This document shows positions 1-8,286 of a stretch of 25,192 bases of DNA, one piece after another; the first letter of the stretch is position 1; each line of letters opens with the position of its first letter. Origin of the DNA: Acidimicrobiales bacterium (lineage in GTDB: Bacteria > Actinomycetota > Acidimicrobiia > Acidimicrobiales > Poriferisodalaceae); assembly GCA_020439485.1 (NCBI GenBank), contig JAGQSP010000177.1, positions 1-25,192 on the forward strand, in the 5' to 3' direction. The position numbers were made by a program, and so were the translations under genes. The notes under the pieces were generated by a model, which made no database searches, had not been told where the DNA came from, and saw only the letters and a program-made list of their open reading frames with translations.

Positions 1-806
1 TGGTGCTGGCGTCACTGGCCGCATGCGGCGACAGCGACTCGACCGACGACGGTGGGTTGGCCGCGTCAGACCTGAACGGCCGCGAGTTCTGGTCGACGTC
101 GGTCGTGGTCGACGGCGAGCCGGTCGAGCTGGTCGAGGGCACACGAATAGCCGTCAGCTTCGGCGACGGTTCCATCGGAGCCAGCGCGGGTTGCAACTCG
201 ATGGGAGGCGGCTACGACCTGGTCGATGGGCACATTGTGGTGTCGGAGATGGCCACTACCGAGATCGGCTGCGACCCCGAACGCCACGAACAGGACGCAT
301 CGGTGGCCGAGTTCTTGGGCAACGAGCCATTCGCGGAGCTGGCGGGCGACCAACTGGTGATGACGGCCGGCAACACCGTGATCACCTTCGTCGATCGTGA
401 AACCGCCGAGGTGGACGCGCGGGTTGTTGGCACGCGGTGGGAGGTAACCGGCTTCTTCGACGCCGACGTGGCCAGCTCGTTTGCCACCGACGAGGTGGGC
501 TGGATCGAGTTCACCGACGAGTCGACAATGATCGGTTTCGACGGATGTCGCAGCTTCACGGCGGGGGTCGAGGTCGCCGACGGGTCGACTGGTGGCCCCG
601 TCGAAGGAGACGTCGAGATTCAGTTCGGAGAGATCGACTTCGACAACGGCGACAAGGAGTGCGCCGACGACTCCGACTATGTCAAGGAGTTCCAGAAGGT
701 GTTCGCAGGCGGCAGCGCGGTGGGCACCGTGCAAGGCGATGGCATGCAGCTAGTGAACTCCGACGGGGTCGGCCTGTCGCTGGTGGCAGCATCCGACCCT
801 CGCTGA
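1..806 (+). CDS. META-domain lipoprotein (HslJ-like), 5' end outside the window
   Basis: The reading frame is open from the window edge, so the true start is probably upstream; the first possible start in view is GTG at 3. The visible N-terminus ends a lipoprotein signal: a small hydrophobic stretch runs into a lipobox (LAAC, Cys 8 counted from the GTG), followed by an Asp/Ser-rich linker, so the protein is expected to be anchored outside the membrane. Residues about 24-130 resemble a META domain (HslJ family), with the typical GCNSMGGGY stretch and an EIGC motif. Residues about 142-265 look like a second, more diverged META repeat (GTRWEVTGF, then GFDGCRSF). META-domain proteins are linked to envelope stress and secreted-protein functions, but the molecular role is unknown. 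It converges on the tetR gene with only 4 bp between the two stops. Confidence 0.8.
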   Translation, partial: VLASLAACGDSDSTDDGGLAASDLNGREFWSTSVVVDGEPVELVEGTRIAVSFGDGSIGASAGCNSMGGGYDLVDGHIVVSEMATTEIGCDPERHEQDASVAEFLGNEPFAELAGDQLVMTAGNTVITFVDRETAEVDARVVGTRWEVTGFFDADVASSFATDEVGWIEFTDESTMIGFDGCRSFTAGVEVADGSTGGPVEGDVEIQFGEIDFDNGDKECADDSDYVKEFQKVFAGGSAVGTVQGDGMQLVNSDGVGLSLVAASDPR

Positions 807-810
807 AGCC

Positions 811-1371
811 TCAGCCGGGTATGCCGCCCAGCTCTGCCACCAGGTCGCAGACCCGTTCTTCGAGCGACTTGCGGGCTACGTCGTCGATGTCGAGCGCGGC
901 GCAGACGAACTCGTGATACATCGCCCAGCCCAGCGCCAGCGACGCCGCCAACGCCACCTTCTCGTCGACCCCTTCGGCGTCGAGATCCGGGTTGTCCCTG
1001 CCCAGGGCGGCCTTCCAGGACACGAACACCGGGTGCGAGGGCAGCGGATCGGGCCTATCGCCCATGTCTAGCCCGAACCGGGCCAAGGCCTTGGCAAGCA
1101 ACCCGTGGTCGAGGTTGGCCAGATCGGGTCTGGGGTAGCCGTCGCAGCGCAACTGGCTGGCAGACCGGCGCCCGATCTGGTCGAGGGCGGCGTCGATCAG
1201 GCCCTGCTTCGACCCGAAATAGGTGTGGACCAGGCCGTGGTTCACACCGGCGTTGGCAGCGATCTCTCGCACCGAGACGTTGAGGCCCTTGGCCACGACC
1301 ATCTCGATGGTCGCGGCCAAGAGGGCCTCTTCTACGGCCTGGCGGCCGGTCGGCTTGGTTTCGAACGTCAC
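811..1371 (-). CDS. TetR-family transcriptional regulator
   Basis: A 186-residue protein with a TetR N-terminal helix-turn-helix: residues about 15-60 include REIAANAGVNHGLVHTYFGSKQGLIDAAL split over helices 2-4, and the C-terminal ligand/dimer domain is not assignable to a known effector class. I chose GTG at 1371 because it overlaps the P450 stop as GTGA, which implies translational coupling. An open frame continues upstream to 1821, but that part lies fully inside the P450 gene in another frame and has an Arg/Gly/Pro-rich shadow composition. Being downstream of and coupled to the P450, it most likely controls that gene. The 14-bp palindrome at 2624-2637 is the natural candidate operator; this is inferred from position only. 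Confidence 0.9.
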   Translation of the reverse strand: MTFETKPTGRQAVEEALLAATIEMVVAKGLNVSVREIAANAGVNHGLVHTYFGSKQGLIDAALDQIGRRSASQLRCDGYPRPDLANLDHGLLAKALARFGLDMGDRPDPLPSHPVFVSWKAALGRDNPDLDAEGVDEKVALAASLALGWAMYHEFVCAALDIDDVARKSLEERVCDLVAELGGIPG

Positions 1372-2585
1372 CGATTGAGCAGGACGGGGATGTTGCGGGG
1401 TCCGCGAACCTGACCGTTGGCCCAGGTGGTCTGTCGTGAGGTGTCGAGGCTGTAGTCGGGGAATGCCCGCAGCCACTCTTGCAGGGCAACCGTCAGCTCG
1501 AGGCGGGCCAGGTTCGACCCGACACAGCGGTGGATGCCCAACCCGAAGGCAACGTGCCTGTTGACCTCGCGATCGAGAATGAACTCGTCTGGGCGATCGA
1601 AGGCTTGCGGGTCGTGGTTGGCGGCCGGGAAGGTCAGCAACATCTGGTCGCCGGCGTGAACCGGGCAGCCCGAGACCTCGGTGTCGGCGATGACCTTGCG
1701 GGCCATGGTGACCGGGGCGTAGTACCGCAGCACTTCCTCGGTTGCGTACTGCCACAGCATGTCGTCGTTGTCGGCGGAGACCAGGCGCTTGACCTCGTCG
1801 TTGTGCTGGGCGAAGTGCCACAGCCCAGAACCGATCGCAGACCAGGTGGTGTCGATGCCGGCGATGATGAGCAGGCGAACATAACCGAGCTTCAGATCCC
1901 AGGCCACGGGCTCGCCGTCGATCTCGGCGTTGGCGACGAACGTCAACATGTCGTCCCTGGGGTTTTCGAGGCGATCTTGGAAGATCGCGTCGATGTAGTC
2001 GGTCATCTCCTTGGTGACGCGGAGTCGCTCGGCGTTGTCGCGCGGGCCCAGCTGGAAGTTGCGGTAGATCCAGTCGCGGAACATGTCGGCATCCTCTTCG
2101 GGAATGCCGGTCAGCTGGCAGATGCCGTGCACGGGAATGTGCTGGCTGTATTGCTCTGCGGCATCAGCGGTGTCGGAGCCGTCCAGATCTGCGATGAGCT
2201 GGCGGCAGTATGACCGCAGCTCTTCTTCCATGAGGTTGATCTTCTTGGGGCTGAACGATGGCAGCAGCAGACGCCGATGGCCGTGGTGATCGGGCGGGTC
2301 TGAGGTGATCGGGGGAGCAGGCGAGCGGGGAGCATCGGGACGCCCGACGTTGACCCAGATCGACGAGAAGTGTTCGGTGTCATGGGCGACCTGTTGCACA
2401 CCCTCCATGGTCACGGGCATGAACGCACGTCCATAACGTTCGGTTGTGGCGACGGGGCACTGCTCTCGCACCGAATTCCAGATGTCGATCGCGTTGGGGC
2501 CCCACTGGTCGTCGAGCCAATCCCAGTCGTTCACCCAGTCGGTGACGGGCGGCATGTCGATGCCGGAATCTCCCCCATAAGCCAT
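1368..2585 (-). CDS. Cytochrome P450
   Basis: A soluble bacterial P450 of 405 residues, a normal family length. Diagnostic motifs are present: I-helix AGIDTT at 242-247 (oxygen activation), EEVLR at 283-287 containing the ExxR pair, and the heme loop FGLGIHRCVG with the proximal Cys at 354. It should carry out NAD(P)H-driven monooxygenation with a ferredoxin and reductase supplied elsewhere, since neither is in the window. The substrate cannot be read from the sequence. The ATG at 2585 is preferred because a GGGGGA stretch lies 5 nt upstream; an in-frame TTG at 2630 would add 15 residues but falls inside the palindrome at 2624-2637. It is the first gene of a P450-tetR unit and is transcribed divergently from the histidine kinase. 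Confidence 0.93.
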   Translation of the reverse strand: MAYGGDSGIDMPPVTDWVNDWDWLDDQWGPNAIDIWNSVREQCPVATTERYGRAFMPVTMEGVQQVAHDTEHFSSIWVNVGRPDAPRSPAPPITSDPPDHHGHRRLLLPSFSPKKINLMEEELRSYCRQLIADLDGSDTADAAEQYSQHIPVHGICQLTGIPEEDADMFRDWIYRNFQLGPRDNAERLRVTKEMTDYIDAIFQDRLENPRDDMLTFVANAEIDGEPVAWDLKLGYVRLLIIAGIDTTWSAIGSGLWHFAQHNDEVKRLVSADNDDMLWQYATEEVLRYYAPVTMARKVIADTEVSGCPVHAGDQMLLTFPAANHDPQAFDRPDEFILDREVNRHVAFGLGIHRCVGSNLARLELTVALQEWLRAFPDYSLDTSRQTTWANGQVRGPRNIPVLLNR

Positions 2586-2623
2586 GGATTCCCCCAAGGG
2601 TGGTAGCGGTTTTGGGACGAGGT

Positions 2624-2637
2624 TAGTCAATTGACTA
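2624..2637. promoter_or_regulatory. 14-bp perfect palindrome, candidate TetR operator
   Basis: TAGTCAA is followed directly by its reverse complement TTGACTA, a perfect 14-bp dyad 39 nt upstream of the P450 ATG. It is AT-rich against the local GC background and sits where a repressor would block the P450 promoter. Short perfect dyads of this size are typical of TetR operators, and a tetR gene is co-transcribed with the P450. The assignment is inference from position and symmetry. Confidence 0.6.
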
Positions 2638-2654
2638 TGCGTCGGTCAACGATC

Positions 2655-2676
2655 GGGTCCTCCTGAAGGATGACCC
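2655..2676. promoter_or_regulatory. 22-bp imperfect dyad, candidate response-regulator box 1
   Basis: This 22-bp sequence matches the perfect palindrome at 4630-4651 at 19 of 22 positions. Nine of its 11 base pairs are symmetric: outer arms GGGTC/GACCC and inner TCCT/AGGA are kept. It lies 31 nt upstream of the kinase GTG start, inside the divergent P450/kinase intergenic region, and is a plausible autoregulatory site for the NarL-type regulator encoded downstream. Confidence 0.6.
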
Positions 2677-2707
2677 CCGGGTAGCACCTCGGACCGACGC
2701 CTGCACG

Positions 2708-3961
2708 GTGGCGGATGGATACTCTCGTGATGTGATCTGGCACGAGGCGATCTGGCAGCGCGCAAGCGACTGGGTGAGAGATCATCCAACGTACGCAGAC
2801 CTGCTCGTGGCGCTGACTGTGATGATCGGCCAAGTCGGAGCGACGGCGGCTGTTGGTCCGGTCGGCAGCGAACAAGAAGCCGGCGTGTTCGCCTATTCGC
2901 TGGTGATCGTTTCGTCGCTGCTGCTGGTGGGCCGGCGTATCCGGCCACTCGAGGTGGTGTCGGTAAGCACCTTCTTGACCGTGGTCTTCTGGGTTTCCGA
3001 CTATGCGGGCACCATCGACTTCTCCATGTGGCTGGCCTTCCTGTCGGCCACCGCCTATGGCGGCTACGACAGGCGACACGTCTGGCGCGTGACGGGCACA
3101 TGCATCGCTGTCGCCAGCATCACGGCCGTCGTTGGCGTGATAGTTCCCTCCGAAGACCTTCCGCCCGCAGCGGTGCCCGCTGTTGTGGTGTTCCAGGGCA
3201 CTGCGGCCGCAATCGGCGAGGCGGCCTTCCAGCGCCGCCAAAAGATCGAGTTGCTAGAACAGCGCGCCAGCGCGCTGGAGTCTGACCTCGACACCAAGGC
3301 CCGGCTTGCTGCCTTGGACGAACGAGCCCGCATTGCCCGTGAGATGCACGACATCATCGCCCACGGCATGTCTGCGGTGGTGGTGCAGGCCGGCGCCGCC
3401 CGGCGGGTCATGGACACCAACCCCGATGCAGCCTCCGAGGCGCTTGGCAACATAGAGAAGATCGGACGCGATTCGGTCGACGAGATGCGCCGCATGTTGG
3501 GCCTGTTGCGAGACGAGCGGCGCGGCATCGATCTGGAACCTCAGCCCAGCTTCGACGACTATCACGAGCTGATCGCCAGGGCCCGCGACGCCGGCGTCGA
3601 CGCCAGCTTCGAGATCAGGGGCAACCAGCGTCCACTGCCTCCGGGGCTCGAGCTGACGGGCTTTCGGATCGTGCAAGAGGCACTGACCAACGTGATACGC
3701 CATGCCGGGCGGCCGGTCACAGCCCGCGTCAGCGTCAGCTACGGCGACGCCAACGTGGTGGTAGAGGTGGTCGATGACGGCCTGGGGGCCGCAGCTTCGT
3801 CATCGACGAACGGCACCGGGCACGGACTGCTGGGAATGTCCGAGCGTGCGGACGTGTACGGCGGATCGGTTCACGCGAGGCCGCGGCCCGGTGGCGGATT
3901 CGGCGTGACCGCAACCCTTCCGATACCTGCCGCCAGCACACGGGCCGGAGGTGCTGCGTGA
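2708..3961 (+). CDS. DesK-type (HisKA_3) sensor histidine kinase
   Basis: A 417-residue membrane sensor kinase. The N-terminal part (about 33-170) is rich in hydrophobic segments, probably 5-6 transmembrane helices, with no large extracytoplasmic domain, so it likely senses a membrane or intramembrane signal. A short coiled linker (about 175-200) leads to the HisKA_3 dimerisation domain with the phospho-acceptor His 214 in REMHDIIAHG. The HATPase domain follows with an N box (QEALTNVIRHA, 323-333), VVDDGLG at 355-361 and GTGHGLLGM at 369-377. The start used is GTG 2708; another in-frame GTG at 2732 is possible, and neither has a strong ribosome binding site. It overlaps the response regulator by 4 nt (GTGA) and is followed by ABC transporter genes, the arrangement common for actinobacterial export or stress-detoxification modules. 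Confidence 0.92.
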   Translation: MADGYSRDVIWHEAIWQRASDWVRDHPTYADLLVALTVMIGQVGATAAVGPVGSEQEAGVFAYSLVIVSSLLLVGRRIRPLEVVSVSTFLTVVFWVSDYAGTIDFSMWLAFLSATAYGGYDRRHVWRVTGTCIAVASITAVVGVIVPSEDLPPAAVPAVVVFQGTAAAIGEAAFQRRQKIELLEQRASALESDLDTKARLAALDERARIAREMHDIIAHGMSAVVVQAGAARRVMDTNPDAASEALGNIEKIGRDSVDEMRRMLGLLRDERRGIDLEPQPSFDDYHELIARARDAGVDASFEIRGNQRPLPPGLELTGFRIVQEALTNVIRHAGRPVTARVSVSYGDANVVVEVVDDGLGAAASSSTNGTGHGLLGMSERADVYGGSVHARPRPGGGFGVTATLPIPAASTRAGGAA

Positions 3962-4626
3962 CCGGGCTGCGTGTGGCTGTGGTCGATGACCAGGCCTTGA
4001 TGCGCACCGGGTTCACGATGATTCTGGGGTCCGAGCCCGGCATCGAGGTCGTTGGCGACGCCGGCGACGGCCGCGAGGGCGTTGAGCTGTGCCGGCGAGA
4101 ACGGCCCGATGTGGTGCTGATGGACGTACGGATGCCGGTGATGGACGGCATCGAGGCGACCGCACTGATAGTCGATGATCCTTCGCTCGACACGAAGGTC
4201 CTGGTGCTGACCACCTTCGATCTGGACGACTATGTGTTCGCCGCCGTGCGGGCCGGTGCCAGCGGATTCCTGCTGAAGGACACCCCGCCCGAGGATCTCA
4301 TCCGCGCCATCAGGGTTGTCGCTTCGGGCGACGCCCTGCTGGGCCCGTCGATAACCAGGCGGTTGATCGAAGAGTTCGCCCGCTCGTCGCCCGCACCCGT
4401 CAGGCGACCCGACGAGTTGCCAGAGGGCCTCACCGAGCGCGAGAGCGAGGTGCTGGTCCTCATCGCAAGAGGCCTGTCCAATAGCGAGATCGCCGAGAGG
4501 CTGTACGTGGGCGAGACGACGGTGAAGACCCATGTCAGCAGGGTGTTGATGAAGCTGGGCGTCCGCGATCGGGTGCAGGCCGTGGTGGCCGCCTACGAGA
4601 TGGGTGTGGTGCGGCCGGGCGACTGA
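3958..4626 (+). CDS. NarL/FixJ-family response regulator
   Basis: A 222-residue response regulator partnered with the preceding kinase; the start codon GTG overlaps the kinase stop by 4 nt. The receiver domain (about 4-118) has the acidic pair D10/D11, the phospho-acceptor D56 in VVLMDVRMP, the T85/T86 pair and K107 in FLLKD. After a linker, a LuxR-type helix-turn-helix occupies about 156-215 (LTERESEVL, then IAERLYVGETTVKTHVSRVL). Such regulators bind DNA as dimers to inverted repeats. Two related 22-bp dyads, upstream of the kinase and immediately downstream of this gene ahead of the ABC genes, are the obvious candidate sites. Confidence 0.94.
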   Translation: MTGLRVAVVDDQALMRTGFTMILGSEPGIEVVGDAGDGREGVELCRRERPDVVLMDVRMPVMDGIEATALIVDDPSLDTKVLVLTTFDLDDYVFAAVRAGASGFLLKDTPPEDLIRAIRVVASGDALLGPSITRRLIEEFARSSPAPVRRPDELPEGLTERESEVLVLIARGLSNSEIAERLYVGETTVKTHVSRVLMKLGVRDRVQAVVAAYEMGVVRPGD

Positions 4627-4629
4627 ACC

Positions 4630-4651
4630 GGGTCATCCTCGAGGATGACCC
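4630..4651. promoter_or_regulatory. 22-bp perfect palindrome, candidate response-regulator box 2
   Basis: GGGTCATCCTC is followed directly by its exact reverse complement, giving a perfect 22-bp palindrome. It starts 3 nt after the response-regulator stop and lies 117 nt upstream of the ABC ATPase start. Its near copy upstream of the kinase makes a regulatory site more likely than a terminator, and there is no T-run after it. The remaining intergenic DNA to 4768 also holds a direct repeat of CGCAATCGTC (4661-4670 and 4684-4693) and CGTTCG/CGAACG half-sites (4729-4734, 4748-4753). Confidence 0.65.
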
Positions 4652-4768
4652 ACGGCCTGCCGCAATCGTCCCAAAGGCCCATGCGCAATCGTCACCGGGC
4701 CTGACGACCTGGGTGGTCCATCTCCGTACGTTCGGACTCGACAGATTCGAACGAACGGTAGGTGCCAA

Positions 4769-5536
4769 GTGGTACTCGCAACAGCTCCAACACAGTCAAC
4801 CGAAGCCGGGCCTGCGGTGGCCGCGTCGGCCCGAGGGGCGACCAAGGTCTACGGGTCGGGCGACACCAGGGTGGTGGCACTCGACGCCGTCGATGTCGAC
4901 TTCGCCGCCGGAGAGTTCACAGCGATCATGGGCCCTTCGGGCTCGGGCAAGTCGACGCTGATGCATTGCATGGCCGGGCTGGACCGGCTCAGCGGTGGCC
5001 AGGTCAACATCGGCTCGACCGACGTCAGCCGGGCCTCCGAGGCAGAGCTGACCCGCTTGCGCCGCGACCGGCTGGGATTTGTGTTCCAGTCTTTCAATCT
5101 GGTCCCGACGCTCACAGCGCTGGAGAACATCACCCTTCCCCAGGACCTCGCCGGCCGCGATGTAGATCAGGCGTGGCTCGACCAGGTGATCGACACCGTG
5201 GGGCTTGCCAACCGGGTCAAGCATCGCCCAGGCGAGTTGTCGGGCGGTCAGCAGCAAAGGGTTGCGGTGGCAAGAGCACTGGCCGGCAGGCCCGAGTTGA
5301 TCTTCGCCGACGAGCCCACGGGCAATCTCGATTCGCGAACCGGCGGCGAAATCCTCGACTTCATGCGACATGCCGTGCGGTCGCTGGGACAAACCATCGT
5401 GATGGTCACTCACGATCCCGTCGCTGCCAGCTACTCGGACAGGGTGGTCTTCCTGGCCGACGGTCGCATCACCGACCAGCTGAGCGACCCCGATCCCGAC
5501 TCGGTGATCGATCACATGCGCCGCCTCGGCAACTGA
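4769..5536 (+). CDS. ABC transporter ATP-binding protein (MacB/LolD type)
   Basis: A 255-residue ATPase of the LolD/MacB/FtsE class. Motifs in order: Walker A GPSGSGKST at 55-63, Q-loop Q107 in FVFQSFNLVPTLTALEN, signature LSGGQ at 157-161, Walker B LIFADEPT at 177-184 with catalytic E182, D-loop NLDSRTGGE, and switch H215. The GTG start is preceded by a GGTAGGTG-like ribosome binding site. The N-terminus (about 20 residues) is an extra polar tail before the domain. It is followed 51 nt later by its FtsX-type permease and preceded by a two-component system, so the transporter is probably induced by a membrane-perturbing compound or envelope signal; the substrate is unknown. Confidence 0.94.
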   Translation: MVLATAPTQSTEAGPAVAASARGATKVYGSGDTRVVALDAVDVDFAAGEFTAIMGPSGSGKSTLMHCMAGLDRLSGGQVNIGSTDVSRASEAELTRLRRDRLGFVFQSFNLVPTLTALENITLPQDLAGRDVDQAWLDQVIDTVGLANRVKHRPGELSGGQQQRVAVARALAGRPELIFADEPTGNLDSRTGGEILDFMRHAVRSLGQTIVMVTHDPVAASYSDRVVFLADGRITDQLSDPDPDSVIDHMRRLGN

Positions 5537-5587
5537 GCCCACCCGAACCCCACACCACCGAAACACCTCCAGGAAGATCCTGAAACG

Positions 5588-8125
5588 ATGATGCTCAAAC
5601 TCGCTCGCCGCAACCTCGCCGCCCACAAGGGCCGCTTTGCTCTCACCACCTTCGGTGTGGTGTTGGCCGTCAGCTTCGTGGTGTCTGCCTTCGTGCTCGG
5701 AGACGGGCTCAGGGGCAGCTTCGACGACCTGGCCGCCGAGATAGTCGAACAGACCGACATCGAGGTTCGCCCTCTCGATGAGTTCGCCAGCCAGACCACA
5801 CTGGACGAGACCGACCTGGCCACCGTGCAGAGCACAGCGGGCGTCGCCACTGCCGTGGGCTACATCTCGGCACCAGAGAACTCGGTGCGTCCGCTGACCG
5901 CCAGCGGCGACGAGATACCCACAGCGGGTCCGCCCCAGTTGGCCTTCGGATGGAACGACGAACTGTCGCCGTTCACCATCGTGGAGGGCCAGGCCCCGAT
6001 GGCTGGGCAGTTCACCATGGATCTCGACTCGGCCGACAGGCACGGTTTCGAGGTCGGCCAGAGCTATGTGGTCATCACCGCAACCGGCAGGCACGACCTG
6101 GTGCTCAGCGGGCTCACCCGGTTCGGTTCCGAGAACTCGACCCTGGGTGCAGTCCTGATGGGCATGAACCTCGACGAGGCCAACTCGCTGTTCGGCACGT
6201 CGGGCTTCGACGGCATCGGGGTGGCAGTAGACCGAGGTGCAGACGTCGAGTCGGTGGTCGCATCGCTCAGTGCATCACTGCCCGAGCTCGAGGTCGTGGA
6301 TCAGCAGACCATCGCCGATGAGAACTCCGACGAATACGGTGGTCAGATAGAGATCGTCCGCAACATCTTGCTCGGGTTCGCCGGCGTGTCGCTGTTGGTG
6401 TCGGGGTTCATCATCTACAACACCTTCGCCATCGTTCTCAGCCAGCGCACCCGCGAGATCGGGCTGCTCAGGCTGGTCGGCGCCGACGCCAAGCAGGTTC
6501 AGCGAAGTGCCACAGGCGAGGCGCTGACCGTGGGCGTCCTGGCGTCGCTGGTGGGCATCCCCGGCGGAATCGCAGTTGCGGCGGGCATCACCGCCCTGAT
6601 GGGCCTGGTCGGAGCCGACCTGCCCGACTATGCGATCATCGTCGCCCCACGCACCATCGCAGCCAGCTTGCTGGTGGGTGTGGGAGTCACCGTGCTTGCA
6701 GCGTGGGCCCCGGCCCGCAAGGCGGCCAGGGTTCCGGCGATGGCGGCACTGCGCGACGGTGCCGTAACCGACGAAGCCGGCGATCGGCGCAGGGTGCGCA
6801 TCGGTCTGGCTGGTACCGCGACAGGTGTGGTGCTCGGCGCCATGGGGGTCGCCGGCGTCGGCTCGACAGCAACGACACTGGTCCTCATGGCCGCCGGCGG
6901 GGTCGCGGTCGTCGTCGGGGTGACACTGTTCAGCCCGGCGCTGGTAGGTCCGGTCGCCAACGCCATGGGTGCGGTGCTGCGCCGCTTCGGAGTTCCGGGG
7001 CGCCTGGCGGTCGACAATGCTTCCCGCAACGCCTCTCGCACGGCAACCACCGCCGCGGCCCTGATGATCGGGCTGGCCATCGTGGGTATGGCCCTGGTGG
7101 TGGGCGAGTCGATCAAGGCCCAGATGCGCGACACGCTCGACAACGCGGTCAAGGCCGACTACCTGTTGTCTGATCAAGCCAGCCTGGCCGGTTTCCCCGA
7201 TGCGGTCATCGACCAGATCGACGCCGCTCCAGAGTTCGCTTCTGCCACCGGCTTTCGCTACTCGCAGATCCGGCTCGACTCGCTGCTGGCCGCACAGCCC
7301 GACCCGGTCGATGTCGTGGCCGCAGACATCGCCGAGCTTCCGGGCCTGGTCGATATCGAAATGAACAGCGGCGACTATTCGGACGGCGTGTCGTCGGTGC
7401 TTGTGCAACAGGACCGTGCCGACGAACTCGGCCTGGCCGTTGGCGATTCCATCCAGGTGACCTACTCGTCGGGCTCCACCGGCACACTCGATGTGGCCGG
7501 CGTATTCGACGACTCATCTGCGGTGGCAGCCGACTTCGTGGTCGACACCTCGGCCTTCGCTGAGGCTGGCGTGGACGAGGCCGACCTGTGGATCGCCTTC
7601 TCGGTGGCAGATGGCATCGACCAGGCAACGATCGACGCGGCAGTCGCTGCCATCGAAACCCAGTTCCCCCAGGGCGAACTGGAGACCGCATCGGAGTTCC
7701 GCGAGCGGCTCGAGGGGTTGATCGATCAGGTGCTGTCCGTGCTGAACGCCCTCGTGGTCCTGGCTGTGCTGATCGCCCTGATCGGCATCGCCAACACCCT
7801 GGCGCTTTCGGTTCACGAGCGCACCAGGGAGATCGGTCTGGTGCGAGCGGTTGGCATGTCGAGGCGCCAGGCCCGCAGGATGATCCGCTACGAGTCGGCC
7901 GTCATCGCTACCTTCGGTGCGGTGTTGGGTGTCGTGGTCGGCATCGTGTTCGGGTCGGCGGTGGTGTTCGCCCTTCCCGACAGTTACACCAGCATCCTGG
8001 CCATTCCTGCGGGCCAGATCGTGGTGTTGGTGGTCGTCGCCGCCGTTGCCGGGCTGGGAGCGGCGATACTGCCCGCCAGGCGGGCCGGGCGCATGAACGT
8101 GCTCGACGCCATCGCCGAGCAGTGA
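5588..8125 (+). CDS. FtsX-family ABC transporter permease
   Basis: An 845-residue permease, partner of the preceding ATPase. It begins with an N-terminal helix (about 17-38), followed by a roughly 210-residue extracytoplasmic domain. The first FtsX core lies at about 253-390 and includes YNTFAIVLSQRTREIGLLRLVGA. A middle hydrophobic pair and a further helix come next (about 395-520). A second extracytoplasmic domain leads to a second FtsX core at about 705-845 (VHERTREIGLVRAVGMSRRQARRMI split over a helix and loop). This duplicated architecture is typical of actinobacterial MacB-like transporters that act on lipids, peptides or antibiotics at the outer membrane leaflet rather than on small solutes. 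ATG doublet at 5588/5591; an AGGA ribosome binding site lies about 13 nt upstream. A strong terminator follows at 8161. Confidence 0.93.
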   Translation: MMLKLARRNLAAHKGRFALTTFGVVLAVSFVVSAFVLGDGLRGSFDDLAAEIVEQTDIEVRPLDEFASQTTLDETDLATVQSTAGVATAVGYISAPENSVRPLTASGDEIPTAGPPQLAFGWNDELSPFTIVEGQAPMAGQFTMDLDSADRHGFEVGQSYVVITATGRHDLVLSGLTRFGSENSTLGAVLMGMNLDEANSLFGTSGFDGIGVAVDRGADVESVVASLSASLPELEVVDQQTIADENSDEYGGQIEIVRNILLGFAGVSLLVSGFIIYNTFAIVLSQRTREIGLLRLVGADAKQVQRSATGEALTVGVLASLVGIPGGIAVAAGITALMGLVGADLPDYAIIVAPRTIAASLLVGVGVTVLAAWAPARKAARVPAMAALRDGAVTDEAGDRRRVRIGLAGTATGVVLGAMGVAGVGSTATTLVLMAAGGVAVVVGVTLFSPALVGPVANAMGAVLRRFGVPGRLAVDNASRNASRTATTAAALMIGLAIVGMALVVGESIKAQMRDTLDNAVKADYLLSDQASLAGFPDAVIDQIDAAPEFASATGFRYSQIRLDSLLAAQPDPVDVVAADIAELPGLVDIEMNSGDYSDGVSSVLVQQDRADELGLAVGDSIQVTYSSGSTGTLDVAGVFDDSSAVAADFVVDTSAFAEAGVDEADLWIAFSVADGIDQATIDAAVAAIETQFPQGELETASEFRERLEGLIDQVLSVLNALVVLAVLIALIGIANTLALSVHERTREIGLVRAVGMSRRQARRMIRYESAVIATFGAVLGVVVGIVFGSAVVFALPDSYTSILAIPAGQIVVLVVVAAVAGLGAAILPARRAGRMNVLDAIAEQ

Positions 8126-8160
8126 CCTCGGGACGTCCCTGAATCGTCCCTCTCTGGTTC

Positions 8161-8201
8161 TCCCGACAGCCGGGCAGTGTCACGCTGCCCGGCTGCCGGG
8201 A
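8161..8201 (+). terminator. Rho-independent-type terminator after the ABC operon
   Basis: A perfect 11-bp stem, CAGCCGGGCAG (8167-8177) with CTGCCCGGCTG (8185-8195), closes a 7-nt loop. It is extended outside by TCCCG/CGGGA after one mismatch. The sequence ATTTCGTGTT follows, a weak T-tract. It lies 35 nt after the permease stop and before the next gene, so it should separate the ABC operon from the MDR operon. Confidence 0.8.
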
Positions 8202-8286
8202 TTTCGTGTTGTGGGTCGGCGGGGTTACCGTTCGATGCTGTCGAACCCCCGCCGGTCATCGCCGCACAACACGCCTGGAGGCCCAG

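Noticed and set aside
1368..1821. N-terminal extension of the TetR regulator
   Set aside because: The extension is fully inside the P450 gene in another frame; the GTG overlapping the P450 stop gives a normal-length TetR protein.
4630..4651. Terminator after the response regulator
   Set aside because: There is no loop in the perfect palindrome, no T-run, and a near copy exists before the kinase, so a protein-binding site is more likely.
4796..6094. Long minus-strand open frame (432 codons) opposite the ABC genes
   Set aside because: It lies opposite the clearly coding ATPase and permease genes and has no recognisable motif; high GC produces long antisense frames throughout the window.
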